Assembly (NCBI GenBank): GCA_036015235.1
Contig: CP107926.1
Span: 1,240,001 to 1,304,000 of the forward strand
Reading direction: 5' to 3'
From: Streptomyces sp. NBC_00433
GTDB taxonomy: Bacteria; Actinomycetota; Actinomycetes; Streptomycetales; Streptomycetaceae
DNA length: 64,000 nt
Below the pieces are notes generated by a model that was not told the origin of the DNA, searched no databases, and saw only the letters and a list, made by a program, of their open reading frames with translations. Both the position numbers and the translations under genes were made by a program. Each line of letters starts with the position of its first letter. The stretch's first letter is position 1. Shown piece by piece: positions 8,702 to 16,784 of this stretch.

Positions 8702-9288
8702 AGAACACACTCCTTGGGTGATGAGCCATCGAGAGGACTGATCGCACCGACGTGCGCGCGGGCGCCGCAGCGGTCCACCCGCGCGCCGATCCGCCCGGCT
8801 CTGCGGACCCGAGGGAGCGGGATCCGGGAGCGGGCGCGCGACGGAGGCCGGCCGGGTACGGGGATCACGTGCGGGACGGCGACGGAACCGCATGGCGGAG
8901 AGCACCCACGACGAGGGCAGGCGCACGCGATCGCGATCATGGAACCTCCGGCAGCGTGAAGCAGCGATTACCTGTCAGGTACGCGCGAACCGCTAGGAGG
9001 GGCGATCTGCGAAAAGAGAAAACCAGGGCCGAACCCGCGCTTCCCGCGGGCAGGCGGCCTTCCCGCACTCGGCGTCCGATCCGGCAATCGGTCAGTCCCG
9101 GCGGGGGTGTGGAGAGCAAGACAAGCAGACCGCCCCGCCAGGCGTCAATGACACCGCGGTGCCCGCCTGCCGGAACCGCTGGGACTCGGCATGCCGGCTG
9201 TGACAAAGGTTGACACCACGCAACCCGGGGCGCACAGTGCAGACGTTGGAGCTGCCCGTTTCCCACGGACCGGCATCCGTGGTTCTCT

Positions 9289-9300
9289 GTTAGCGCTAAC
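9289..9300. promoter_or_regulatory. LacI-type operator GTTAGCGCTAAC
   Basis: Perfect palindrome extending to TGTTAGCGCTAACA. It is 588 nt upstream of GH62, too far for simple repression. In the plus direction it is followed by AAGGAG and a GTG codon at 9352, as if it once served a now missing gene. Confidence 0.75.
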
Positions 9301-9351
9301 AATCCACCCTCGCGTCGCCTTGCCCACCCCCCACTGCAAGGAGAATTCCGC

Positions 9352-9423
9352 GTGTACACCCTGAAGCCGCGCCCGCCCAGAGGTCCCGACGGTCGATCGA
9401 GACCGGTCCGCGTCCGCCACTGA
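9352..9423 (+). pseudogene. Possible remnant start of a lost operator-controlled gene
   Basis: A GTG codon 8 nt after AAGGAG and 52 nt after a perfect operator opens a 23-codon frame (VYTLKPRPPRGPDG...) ending in TGA at 9421. The start is basic, like the n-region of a signal peptide, but no hydrophobic core or domain follows in any frame. Operator, ribosome site and start are therefore present without a gene body. It could also be a real leader peptide. Confidence 0.3.
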
Positions 9424-9909
9424 GCCCCTGCGGGCGTCGACAGCCGACATGCCGCAGGCGGCCCCGCTCCCCCGGACGGCACATCCCTGGCACACGCGCG
9501 GAAGCCACCCTCCTTACGCGCGCCGCCGGCGACCGTGACGTCCTGGCGGAGCGGCCTGGCGTACCGGGAAGCGCCCCACCCCAGAGGCACCCCCACCCCA
9601 CGCTCCCCACCCGAGGCCGGCGACAGGCCGGGCACCAGCCGGCGGTCTCCTGCCGGGCCGCTCCCGCGCCGACGGTGGCCTTGCGGGCCTTGGCGCACCC
9701 GGCGATCGGGATGCGCGGCGTCACGATGTCGTGCTCGACGCCGACCTCGATCGCCTCGCCATCGCCTCGCCATCTCCGCGACACCCGCGGCGACGAGGCC
9801 CCCACGCGTGAACGCGGACCGCCCCCCTCATGTCCGGCCCGGGTAACCTCCGCTTCGAACATCGAAAAATCTATCGTGACTGAAGTAGACATTGGACGCC
9901 CGCGTGGTT

Positions 9910-9964
9910 ATGGTTTCTCTTGTAGCCAGAAGGACGCAGGGCCCGGCAGAGACGAACTGCCGGG
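9910..9964 (+). ncRNA. Candidate structured RNA / leader element
   Basis: An AT-richer stretch beginning ATGGTTTCTCTTGTAGCCAG leads into the hairpin CCCGGCAG / CTGCCGGG (9942-9949, 9957-9964). It is followed by CAGTTGCAGTT, an 11-mer that recurs at about 46080 in the cold-shock gene leader. It lies about 410 nt before the MerR gene on the same strand. A 46-codon frame starting here uses codons rare in this genome, so it is not called as a gene. Confidence 0.3.
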
Positions 9965-10314
9965 AAGCGGTATCAGCAGTTGCAGTTCGCAGGACGGTGC
10001 GGTGGTGGAGTTCCGAAGCCAGAGCGGTCGCAGGACGGCGACGGGGCTGACGACCGGACCGGGTGGCCCGCGGGATCAGGGGCCGCCGCAGCAGTTCGGC
10101 ATTTGTCACCAAGAGGGAAGAACGGAGGGGCTCCGCACCATCAGGATCGCCCGGGTGGAAACACCGAGCCCGGGTACCGCAGGACATCGATAGTGAGGTG
10201 GTCTCCGGTCAAGCAACCGCGATCCCCGCAATTCCCGCCCTCCTCTGGGCGGACCCGCGGACATGGAGAGCCGGCGCAGTTCCCAGGCCGGCAGATGGTG
10301 TAACCCGTTCCTTC

Positions 10315-10346
10315 GGGGCCTTGGTGCCGTACGGCACCAAGGCCCC
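10315..10346. promoter_or_regulatory. 32-bp perfect palindrome before the MerR gene
   Basis: Two exact 16-nt arms, GGGGCCTTGGTGCCGT then ACGGCACCAAGGCCCC, with no spacer, ending 27 nt before the MerR start codon. As RNA it would be a strong hairpin in the 5' leader. As DNA it is a dyad suited to a dimeric MerR protein. It could serve autoregulation, attenuation or termination of upstream transcription. Confidence 0.6.
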
Positions 10347-10373
10347 TCCAGGCGTGTTCCGCAGAGAGACGAG

Positions 10374-10706
10374 ATGACAGCAGACGACTCGTACAACCGG
10401 CTCGACGACGACGACTACCCCGCCTACACCATGGGCCGGGCCGCCGAACTGCTCGGCACCACCCAGGGCTTCCTGCGCGCCATAGGCGAAGCCCGCCTGA
10501 TCACCCCGCTGCGCTCCGCCGGTGGCCACCGGCGCTACTCCCGCTACCAGCTGCGCATCGCCGCCCGCGCCCGGGAACTCGTCGACCAGGGCACGTCGAT
10601 CGAGGCCGCCTGCCGCATCGTCATCCTCGAGGACCAGCTCGAAGAAGCCCAGCGCATCAACGAGACCCTGCGCCACTCCCAGGCGGACGAACACGCCGAC
10701 GCCTGA
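10374..10706 (+). CDS. Small MerR-family transcriptional regulator
   Basis: 110 residues. The winged-helix MerR domain is clear: YTMGRAAELLGTTQGFLRAI followed by the wing RSAGGHRRYSRYQL and ARARELVDQGTSI. A short helical tail (EDQLEEAQRINETLRHSQ) is all that remains where larger MerR proteins carry an effector domain, so any ligand must bind within this small core or it responds to partner proteins. The ATG at 10374 is favoured over upstream in-frame codons because the extension would run through the palindrome at 10315-10346. It has no obvious functional link to the neighbouring hydrolases and is convergent with the GH43 gene. Confidence 0.85.
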   Translation: MTADDSYNRLDDDDYPAYTMGRAAELLGTTQGFLRAIGEARLITPLRSAGGHRRYSRYQLRIAARARELVDQGTSIEAACRIVILEDQLEEAQRINETLRHSQADEHADA

Positions 10707-10722
10707 CCGGATCTTCCGGCGG

Positions 10723-10742
10723 GCTCGGGCCCCCACCCGAGC
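10723..10742. terminator. Short hairpin between MerR and GH43 genes
   Basis: GCTCGGG (10723-10729) pairs with CCCGAGC (10736-10742) across a 6-nt loop, between convergent stops. Confidence 0.5.
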
Positions 10743-10782
10743 ACCGCATACGGTGTGCCGGCTCCGCGACAAGGACGGGCCG

Positions 10783-12306
10783 TCAGACCGGGGATGCCTC
10801 CTCGTAGTGGAACCAGTCGAAGGCGACGGTGCCGTCGACGGCGTACATGCCGATCACCCGTCCCGTGAAACCGGTGGCGACCTCGGTGGACAGGTAGCGG
10901 CCTTCCAGTTCGGCGAGCGGCTCCGCGCCCGGGGCGTCGGGTTCGCCGAGCCAGAAAGCGACGGTGTCGGGGCCGGTGGGCTCGATACCGGGGAATTCGG
11001 GGGACGGGGACACGACGTCCGTGGTGCGGACCGTGACGGTGAGGGTGAGAGGGCCGGCCGTCACCGGACGACGGGCCAGCGTCTGGCGCAGCGGGCCGAT
11101 GCGCGCGATGACGCTGATCTCCCCGTCGCCGACCTCCAGGTCGTAGTGGTGGGCCTCGTCCATGCGCACGCTCAGGCCGCCGCGACCCCTCCCCGGGTCG
11201 AGCAGGGCGGCGACGCGGCAGTCGTGGTGCTGCTGGCGGTGGCCCACAAAGGTGTATCCGGGCCGGTCGAGGGTGGGTCCGGTGGCGGTGAGAGTGAGCC
11301 AGCCCTGGCGCTCGGTCAGCGACCACGAGTCGTCGGGGCGGGCGTAGGGCGATATCCAGTGCGGTGCGAGCCCCGGCGCGTCGAAGTCGTCGCGGGCGGG
11401 CGGCGCCGGGAGGGGGTGCCAGGCGCCCCCGGGCGCGGAGTGGCGTTCGGGCACGGGTGCCACCACCGGCCAGCCGCTGCCGTCCCACTCCACGGGAGTG
11501 AGGAATGTTTCGCGGCCGAGCACCTGGAAGTTGGGCGTGTAGCCGCGGGGCCGGGTGCCGAGCAGCACCATCCACCAGCTCCCGTCGGGCGCCGTGACCA
11601 GGTCGGCGTGGCCGGTGCTCTGGATGGGGCGGTCGGTGGCGCTGTGGGAGAGCACGGGGTTGGCGGGGGCGCCTTCCCAGGGGCCCCGCGGTGAGCGCGC
11701 GCGGGCGATGGACACCGCGTGGCCGCGCTCGGTGCCGCCTTCGGCGATCAGCAGATACCACCAGTCGTCCACGCGGTACAGGTGCGGCGCCTCGGGATAC
11801 TTCAGGCCGGTGCCCGACCAGGTGGGGAACGGTCCTTCCAGCACCTCGCCCTTGACGGGGTCGATCCGGGCGATGTGGATCCCGGGAACGGTGAAGGCGC
11901 ACCAGCAGGTGCCGTCCTCCTCCCACGCCAGGTCCGGGTCGATGCCGGGCAGGTCGATCCATACCGGGTCCGACCAGGGGCCCTCGGGCCGCTCAGCGGT
12001 GACGATGAAGTGGCCGCCGCCGCTGACATTGGTGTTGATCACCCAGAAGCGGCCGTCGTGGTGGCGGATCGTGGGCGCGTACAGCCCGCGGGACGCCATG
12101 GTGCCCGGCAGCGGAAGCGGCAGTTGCCCCGGCCGGTCGAGCACGTTTCCTATCTGCTGCCAGTGCACCAGGTCCTTGCTGTGGAAGAGCGGCAGACCGG
12201 GGACGTACTCGAAACTGGAGCACACCAGGTAGTAGTCGTCGCCGACCCTGCACACGCTCGGGTCGGGGTGGAACCCGCTGATCACCGGGTTGTCGAATGT
12301 CCGCAC
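10783..12306 (-). CDS. Cytoplasmic GH43 beta-xylosidase / alpha-L-arabinofuranosidase
   Basis: 507 residues with no signal peptide. N-terminal five-blade propeller with the GH43 triad: Asp15 (GFHPDPS), Asp123 (GIDPDLAWEEDG) and Glu172 (KYPEAPHLY). A C-terminal beta-sandwich (from ~320, APPARDDFDAPGLAPHW) is typical of intracellular xylosidase-type members. GTG start at 12306 with AGAAGGGA about 9 nt upstream. It should cleave imported xylo- or arabino-oligosaccharides. A perfect terminator-like hairpin separates it from the esterase gene upstream, so it may be only partly cotranscribed with the secreted enzymes. Whether it acts as xylosidase, arabinofuranosidase or both cannot be read from sequence. 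Confidence 0.9.
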   Translation of the reverse strand: MRTFDNPVISGFHPDPSVCRVGDDYYLVCSSFEYVPGLPLFHSKDLVHWQQIGNVLDRPGQLPLPLPGTMASRGLYAPTIRHHDGRFWVINTNVSGGGHFIVTAERPEGPWSDPVWIDLPGIDPDLAWEEDGTCWCAFTVPGIHIARIDPVKGEVLEGPFPTWSGTGLKYPEAPHLYRVDDWWYLLIAEGGTERGHAVSIARARSPRGPWEGAPANPVLSHSATDRPIQSTGHADLVTAPDGSWWMVLLGTRPRGYTPNFQVLGRETFLTPVEWDGSGWPVVAPVPERHSAPGGAWHPLPAPPARDDFDAPGLAPHWISPYARPDDSWSLTERQGWLTLTATGPTLDRPGYTFVGHRQQHHDCRVAALLDPGRGRGGLSVRMDEAHHYDLEVGDGEISVIARIGPLRQTLARRPVTAGPLTLTVTVRTTDVVSPSPEFPGIEPTGPDTVAFWLGEPDAPGAEPLAELEGRYLSTEVATGFTGRVIGMYAVDGTVAFDWFHYEEASPV

Positions 12307-12376
12307 AGGACGTGTTCCCTTCTCGTTCCCAGGGCCTGCTGCCCGAGCGACCGTATACGACCGCCGCGGCCCCGGG

Positions 12377-12406
12377 CCCGCCGGGCGCCTTGTGGCGCCC
12401 GGCGGG
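12377..12406. terminator. Perfect 13-bp hairpin between esterase and GH43 genes
   Basis: CCCGCCGGGCGCC (12377-12389), TTGT loop, GGCGCCCGGCGGG (12394-12406). Downstream of the GDSL esterase on the minus strand. Confidence 0.75.
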
Positions 12407-12474
12407 GTGTCACGGAGTACGGAGGGGGAACCCCGCGCGACTCCGCTGCCTTCCGGCAGGGGAAAGGAGTCACG

Positions 12475-13584
12475 TCATCCGCTGGTGAGGGTCCACTTCT
12501 GGTTGGCGTTGCCGTTGCAGTCCCACAGCTGGAGCTGCGTGCCGTTGACCGTGGACGAGGCGGGATCGTCCAGGCAGCGGCCGGAGACGGGGTTGCGGTA
12601 GCCGCCGTTGTAGCTCTGCCAGACCTGGTTCGTCCCGCCGTTGCAGGTCCATATCTCCACCTTGGTGCCGTTGGCGGTGCCCCTTCCTGTGGCGTCCAGG
12701 CACTTGCCCACGGCGCGCAGGGTGCCGTCGGCGTAGGCGGACCAGGCTTGGGCCGGAGCGTTGTCGCAGCTCCATATCTGCACCGGGGTGCCGTCGGCGC
12801 TGCTGCCGCCGTTGACGTCGAGGCATTTCCCGGCGATGCCCGACACCACCGGGGCACCCGCCGGCACCGGGCTGTGCAGCCAGCCGGCACTGTCCGCGGC
12901 CTGGACGCCCCGGTGGAAGGCGTCGGCCATCTTCTGGTAGCCCCCGTCGTTGGGGTGCAGGGAGTCGGACAGGTCGGCGCTGGTCAAGGCGCTCATGTCC
13001 ACGTAGCCGACATGCTTGCCTGCCGCCTGCTCGCTCTGCACGATGCCGGGAATGGCCTGGTTGTAGGCGGCCCGGTGCTGCTCCTCGCCGGCGCTGGTGG
13101 ACACGATCAGCGACGCCAGCAGCACGGTGGCGTCGGGCACGTCGGCGGTGATCTGGTCGACCAGGGACTTCAACCGGGCGGTGGCCGTGGAGACCTGGTA
13201 GTTCCCGTTGAGGTCGTTGGTCCCGATCTCCAGTGTCACGACATTGGGCCGGTAGCGGGCCAGGGCGGCGTCGGCCAGGGCGGCGATCTGGTCGATGCGG
13301 TACCCGGAGTGCCCTTCGTTGTCCGGGTCGGACATCGTGCCGTTGCGCAGGGTGCCGACGAAGTCCGACGGATGGCCGTCTGCCACCAGCTCGTTGCGCA
13401 GCGGGCCCCGGTAGCCGTTGCCGGTACTGCTCCCGACGCCCCACGTGATCGAGTCGCCCAGCGGCATCACGGTCAAGGCTGTCGTGGACGCCGCCGGCGT
13501 GGCGGCTGCCGCGGTCACGCCGGCCGCCGCGGCGAGCGAGCCGGCGGCGAGCGCGACCAGGAGGGCGGACAGTGGTTTTCTCAT
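12475..13584 (-). CDS. Secreted SGNH/GDSL esterase with CBM13 (acetylxylan-esterase-like)
   Basis: 369 residues with a signal peptide of about 28-33 residues (ends around AAATPAAS). The SGNH blocks are present: Ser in MPLGDSITWG (block I), Asn in LEIGTNDLN (block III), and Asp/His in DSLHPND (block V). From about residue 245 a ricin-type CBM13 follows (ISGIAGKCLDVNGGSS) with QxW repeats. By context it probably removes acetyl or related ester groups from hemicellulose; carbohydrate esterase families with this fold include acetylxylan esterases. Only 34 nt separate it from the GH54 gene upstream and there is no hairpin between them, so these two are very likely cotranscribed. Confidence 0.88.
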   Translation of the reverse strand: MRKPLSALLVALAAGSLAAAAGVTAAAATPAASTTALTVMPLGDSITWGVGSSTGNGYRGPLRNELVADGHPSDFVGTLRNGTMSDPDNEGHSGYRIDQIAALADAALARYRPNVVTLEIGTNDLNGNYQVSTATARLKSLVDQITADVPDATVLLASLIVSTSAGEEQHRAAYNQAIPGIVQSEQAAGKHVGYVDMSALTSADLSDSLHPNDGGYQKMADAFHRGVQAADSAGWLHSPVPAGAPVVSGIAGKCLDVNGGSSADGTPVQIWSCDNAPAQAWSAYADGTLRAVGKCLDATGRGTANGTKVEIWTCNGGTNQVWQSYNGGYRNPVSGRCLDDPASSTVNGTQLQLWDCNGNANQKWTLTSG

Positions 13585-13618
13585 CGCTTCACGCTCCGAC
13601 TCGGCGCGGGCACGGGGG

Positions 13619-15124
13619 TCATCGGTAGCCCGCCGCGGCGATGTCGGCCTGGACGGCGTTGTCGGTGGCGTCCGAGGGGTAGCCGGCGACGATGGCTCCT
13701 TCGTAGAAGGTGCCTTGGGACTGGTTGGTGTTGCCGTTGCAGCAGTCGCCGCCGCTGCCGAGGATGATGGCCCCTTGCTTCTTCATGGGGCTGTAGCCCG
13801 GGGGCAGTCCCCCGTCCCAGAGCGTGCTCAGGCCGCCGGACTGGGCGTTGGCGCCCTTGATCGCGAATCTGGACGTGCCGTTGTTCTTGAGCATCGCGGT
13901 GACGTACTTGCTGGTGAAGGCGTGCTGGTTGGAGTTCCAGGACTGGCTGCCGCCGGAGTAGAGGCCGTATTCGAGATCGGCCTGCACCCACGGTCCGCTG
14001 CCGGAGCAGCCGCCGAACCAGCAGCTGGTGCCGAAGTAGATGGCGTCCATGGCGCCGGCACCGTCGGCCCTGCGGTCGGTCTCGCTGTTGCCGTAGTCGA
14101 AGCAGCAGCCGCTGTTGACATGCGTACCGCTGGTCACCATGTACGCGCCTTCGGGTGCGCTGCCGGTGGGCACACCGGTCAGGTGGCCGTCCCGCCAGTA
14201 GCTGTTACCGGGCTTGATGTACAGCGAGTACGCCTTCGAGCCGCCGACGGTCAGCGACTCGGAGGTCGCGCTCGCGGCGGTGTCCGAGCCTCCGACACCG
14301 CCGGGGCCCTGGTAGCCCACGTTGTTCCCGTGCCCCGACTGGTCGTAGACCGTGGTGATCACGCAGGAGGTGCCGGAGCAGAAGGCGTCCTGCGCCGCTG
14401 CGTCGGCCGGGCCGCCCGCGCTGACCACCCCGATGTTCCGGGTGGCGCTGTCGGACGAGCGCCTGACCTGGTAAAGGCTACCGCTGTAGGACGAGTAGAG
14501 CGCCCTGACCGTGCTGTGCGCGGCCACGCACGGCGTGCCGCCGGCGGCGTAGATGTCGCACGCGTGGGATCCGCCGGTCGGCGGCGGCGTCGTCGTGGTG
14601 GAGGTGGTCCACTTCTGGTTGCCCTGCCCGTTGCACGTCCACAGGATGACCGCGGTTCCGTTCGCGGTACCCGCGCCGTTCACGTCCAGGCACAGCCCCG
14701 ACTGGACGCCGGTGATCGAGCCGTCGGAATTGTGCCGCCACTGCTGGTTCGACTGTCCGTTGCAGGTCCAGATGAGCACCGCCGTGCCGGGAGTGGTCTG
14801 CTGGTGCGAGGCGTCCACGCAGCGGGTGCCGCCCAGCGTCTGCAACTGCCCCGAGGAGGTGAACTCGAAGGCCTGGCCGGACTGACTGTTGCAGTCGTAG
14901 ATGTCCAGCACCGTGCCGGCCGTGGAATCACCGCCCTTCACGTCGAGGCAGCGTCCCGACGCCGTGCCCACCAGGGGCGCCGCCGCCGCCTGTGCGGTGT
15001 CGGGTGTCATCAGTACGGCTGTGACGATCGCGGCGAGCAGGGTCAGCACGGTGGCGACCGCGGCGAAGGGGCTGTGCCGTCTGTGCGGGCGCCAGGTGGA
15101 GGGGAGGGCGAGGGAAGGCAGCAT
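13619..15124 (-). CDS. Secreted CBM13-GH54 alpha-L-arabinofuranosidase (GH54-1)
   Basis: 501 residues. ATG at 15124 follows AAGGAG by 8 nt; signal-anchor-like leader ending DTAQA. CBM13 is N-terminal (residues ~48-175: APLVGTASGRCLDVKGG), then a linker (TTTTPPPTGG) and the GH54 catalytic domain starting HACDIYAAGGTPCVAAHST. The nucleophile is expected in WVQADLEYGLYSGG and the acid in LGSGGDCC, by comparison with Aspergillus AbfB; the buried CCFDYG cysteine pair is conserved. Unlike the copies at 25-26 kb and 35-36 kb, the acid loop carries an extra Cys pair (GGDCC in place of GGDN). Releases arabinofuranose from arabinan or arabinoxylan. Confidence 0.93.
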   Translation of the reverse strand: MLPSLALPSTWRPHRRHSPFAAVATVLTLLAAIVTAVLMTPDTAQAAAAPLVGTASGRCLDVKGGDSTAGTVLDIYDCNSQSGQAFEFTSSGQLQTLGGTRCVDASHQQTTPGTAVLIWTCNGQSNQQWRHNSDGSITGVQSGLCLDVNGAGTANGTAVILWTCNGQGNQKWTTSTTTTPPPTGGSHACDIYAAGGTPCVAAHSTVRALYSSYSGSLYQVRRSSDSATRNIGVVSAGGPADAAAQDAFCSGTSCVITTVYDQSGHGNNVGYQGPGGVGGSDTAASATSESLTVGGSKAYSLYIKPGNSYWRDGHLTGVPTGSAPEGAYMVTSGTHVNSGCCFDYGNSETDRRADGAGAMDAIYFGTSCWFGGCSGSGPWVQADLEYGLYSGGSQSWNSNQHAFTSKYVTAMLKNNGTSRFAIKGANAQSGGLSTLWDGGLPPGYSPMKKQGAIILGSGGDCCNGNTNQSQGTFYEGAIVAGYPSDATDNAVQADIAAAGYR

Positions 15125-15159
15125 CGGTGCGACTCCTTGGTGGGGGGATGGGACGCGGC

Positions 15160-15194
15160 GGCCGCCCGGTCGGCACGAGGCCTACCGGGCGGCC
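15160..15194. terminator. Perfect 11-bp hairpin between GH10 and GH54 genes
   Basis: GGCCGCCCGGT (15160-15170) with ACCGGGCGGCC (15184-15194), 13-nt loop. Confidence 0.65.
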
Positions 15195-15207
15195 TTCGGC
15201 GCAGGGG

Positions 15208-16728
15208 TCAGCCGAACGTCCAGTGCTGGTTGGACTGGCCGTTGCAGGTCCACAGCTCGGCCAGGGCGCCGTTGGCCGTCGAGGCGCCGGTGACGTCCAG
15301 GCACAAGCCGGACTGGGTGCCGGTGACGGTGCCGTTGGAGTTGACGCTCCACTGCTGGTTCGCCCCGCCGTTGCAGTTCCAGATCTCCACCTTCGTGCCC
15401 GGGGTGGTCTGGTGGTTGTAGGCGTCCAGGCACAGCTGGCCGCCACCGGAGGAGACCGCCAGCTGCCCCGACGAGGTCCGCGTCCAGGTCTGGTTCGCCT
15501 GGCCGTTGCAGTCCCATATCTGCACCTGGGTGCCCGCCGTGGTGGACGAGTTCGGCACGTCCAGGCACTTGCCCGCACCCACCGCGTGCAGCGCGCCCGA
15601 CGTACCCGTACTACCGCCGCCGCCGGTGGTGCCGCCGGTTCCCCCGCCCGTGGTGCCGCCCAGGGCGGCGACGGCGGCGTTGTAGGCGGGCTTGGGCTGG
15701 TAGTTGCTGTCGTACATGGTGGCGGCGCCGTAGCCGGGGAAGGTGCCGGGGATCCAGGAGTGGCCGTCGTCCACGCCCCACTGGCTCACTCCCACGCAGC
15801 GGGAGACCGCCAGGCAGTCGTTGACCACGGTGCCGTAGTCGTTGGCCTGCTGCTGGAGGTTGGAGCTGTTGGTCGGCAGCTGGATGCGGTCGTCCAGTTC
15901 GGTGATGGCGACGTCGAGGCCGAGGTTGGCGAAGCGCTGCATGTTCGCCAGCATCGACGAGGGGACCTGGCCGGCGATGAAGTGCGCCTCCAGGCCGATG
16001 CCGCCCAGCGGCACACCTTGGGCGACCATGGTCTGCGCCAGGCTGTAGAGGGCGTTGCTCTTCGCGTTCTCGCCCTCGATGTTGTAGTCGTTGATGTACA
16101 GCTTGGCGTTCGGGTCCGCGTTGTGGGCGGTGCGGATCGCGTCGGCGAGGTAGCCGGAGCCCATCGCCTTGTAGAACACGTCCTGGCGCAGGCTGCCGTC
16201 CTCGTTGTAGGGCTCGTTGATGACGTCCCAGGCGTAGATCTTGCCCTTGTAGTGGTTGGCCTCGGTGGTGATGTGGGACTCCATCACGCCCTGGACCTGG
16301 TTCAGCGGCAGGCTGCTGACCCAGCTGGGCAGTTGGGAGTGCCAGACCAGGTTGTGGCCGCGTACGCGGGCGTTGTGCGCCTGTGCCCAGTTGACGATCT
16401 GGTCGCCGGGGCCGAAGTTGTACGAGCCGTTGGACCGCTCGGTGGTGTCCCACTTCATCTCGTTGCCGGGGGTCACCATGTCGAACTGCGTGTTGGCGAT
16501 GGCCATCTCGCCGCTGATGTTCAGGTCGCCGTCGGTCAGCGCGGTGCCGAAGTAGCGGTTCTGCGCCTCGGCGAGGCTGCGCAGCGAGGTCGCCGCCTGC
16601 GCGGTGCCGGCTGTACCGAGAGCGAGCAGTGACGCGCCGGCCAGGGCGACGGCCAAACCCGCGGCCAGAGCGCCCGAGCGGGCCGACCGCAGACGCGGCA
16701 GCCGGTGGGTGGGGTTGTGGGGGGACAT
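15208..16728 (-). CDS. Secreted GH10 endo-1,4-beta-xylanase with CBM13
   Basis: 506 residues. ATG at 16728 with CAGGAG 5-6 nt upstream; signal peptide ends near GTAQA. The GH10 barrel starts SLRSLAEAQNRYFGTAL and includes FDMVTPGNEMKWD, VRGHNLVWHSQLPSW, the acid/base in WDVINEPYNEDG, and the nucleophile in AITELDDRI. A Gly/Thr linker leads to a three-repeat CBM13 (GALHAVGAGKCLDVPNSS). Domain order and length match the classic Streptomyces xylanase A type. It cuts the xylan backbone opened by the GH54/GH62 debranching enzymes and the esterase. Confidence 0.95.
   Translation of the reverse strand: MSPHNPTHRLPRLRSARSGALAAGLAVALAGASLLALGTAGTAQAATSLRSLAEAQNRYFGTALTDGDLNISGEMAIANTQFDMVTPGNEMKWDTTERSNGSYNFGPGDQIVNWAQAHNARVRGHNLVWHSQLPSWVSSLPLNQVQGVMESHITTEANHYKGKIYAWDVINEPYNEDGSLRQDVFYKAMGSGYLADAIRTAHNADPNAKLYINDYNIEGENAKSNALYSLAQTMVAQGVPLGGIGLEAHFIAGQVPSSMLANMQRFANLGLDVAITELDDRIQLPTNSSNLQQQANDYGTVVNDCLAVSRCVGVSQWGVDDGHSWIPGTFPGYGAATMYDSNYQPKPAYNAAVAALGGTTGGGTGGTTGGGGSTGTSGALHAVGAGKCLDVPNSSTTAGTQVQIWDCNGQANQTWTRTSSGQLAVSSGGGQLCLDAYNHQTTPGTKVEIWNCNGGANQQWSVNSNGTVTGTQSGLCLDVTGASTANGALAELWTCNGQSNQHWTFG
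15211..15600 (-). repeat. CBM13 cassette, near-identical DNA family (copy 1)
   Basis: Codes for the CBM13 of GH10. Its DNA is nearly identical over long stretches to the cassettes at 21420-21810, 25050-25440 and (plus strand) 38665-39056, for example the segment covering GAGKCLDVPNSSTTAGTQ. These are fused to four unrelated catalytic domains. Confidence 0.7.
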
Positions 16729-16749
16729 GCGGACTCCTGCGGTCGGTCT

Positions 16750-16778
16750 GGGGGCGCGGTGTCGGTGGCACCGCCCCC
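16750..16778. terminator. Hairpin between GH29 and GH10 genes
   Basis: GGGGGCGCGGTG (16750-16761) pairs with CACCGCCCCC (16769-16778) with a small bulge. Confidence 0.5.
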
Positions 16779-16784
16779 GGGCGG

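Larger units (their letters stand above)
8702..10373. other. 1.67-kb gene-poor region upstream of GH62 and MerR genes
   Basis: No convincing complete gene on either strand; the open frames here are Arg/Pro-rich shadows of G+C-rich DNA. It contains a perfect LacI-type operator (9289-9300) followed by a ribosome site and a short frame that stops after 23 codons, an AT-richer segment with a hairpin near 9910-9970, and a 32-bp palindrome just before the MerR gene. It may be a scar left by gene loss plus a structured leader. Confidence 0.55.

Noticed and set aside
8937-9892. Minus-strand frames in the gene-poor region
   Set aside because: Arg/Gly-rich, no start context, no recognisable domain; the operator at 9289 lies within them.
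9910-10050. 46-codon frame starting ATGGTTTCTCTTGTAGCC
   Set aside because: Codons rare in this genome and overlap with a hairpin; kept only as a possible RNA element.
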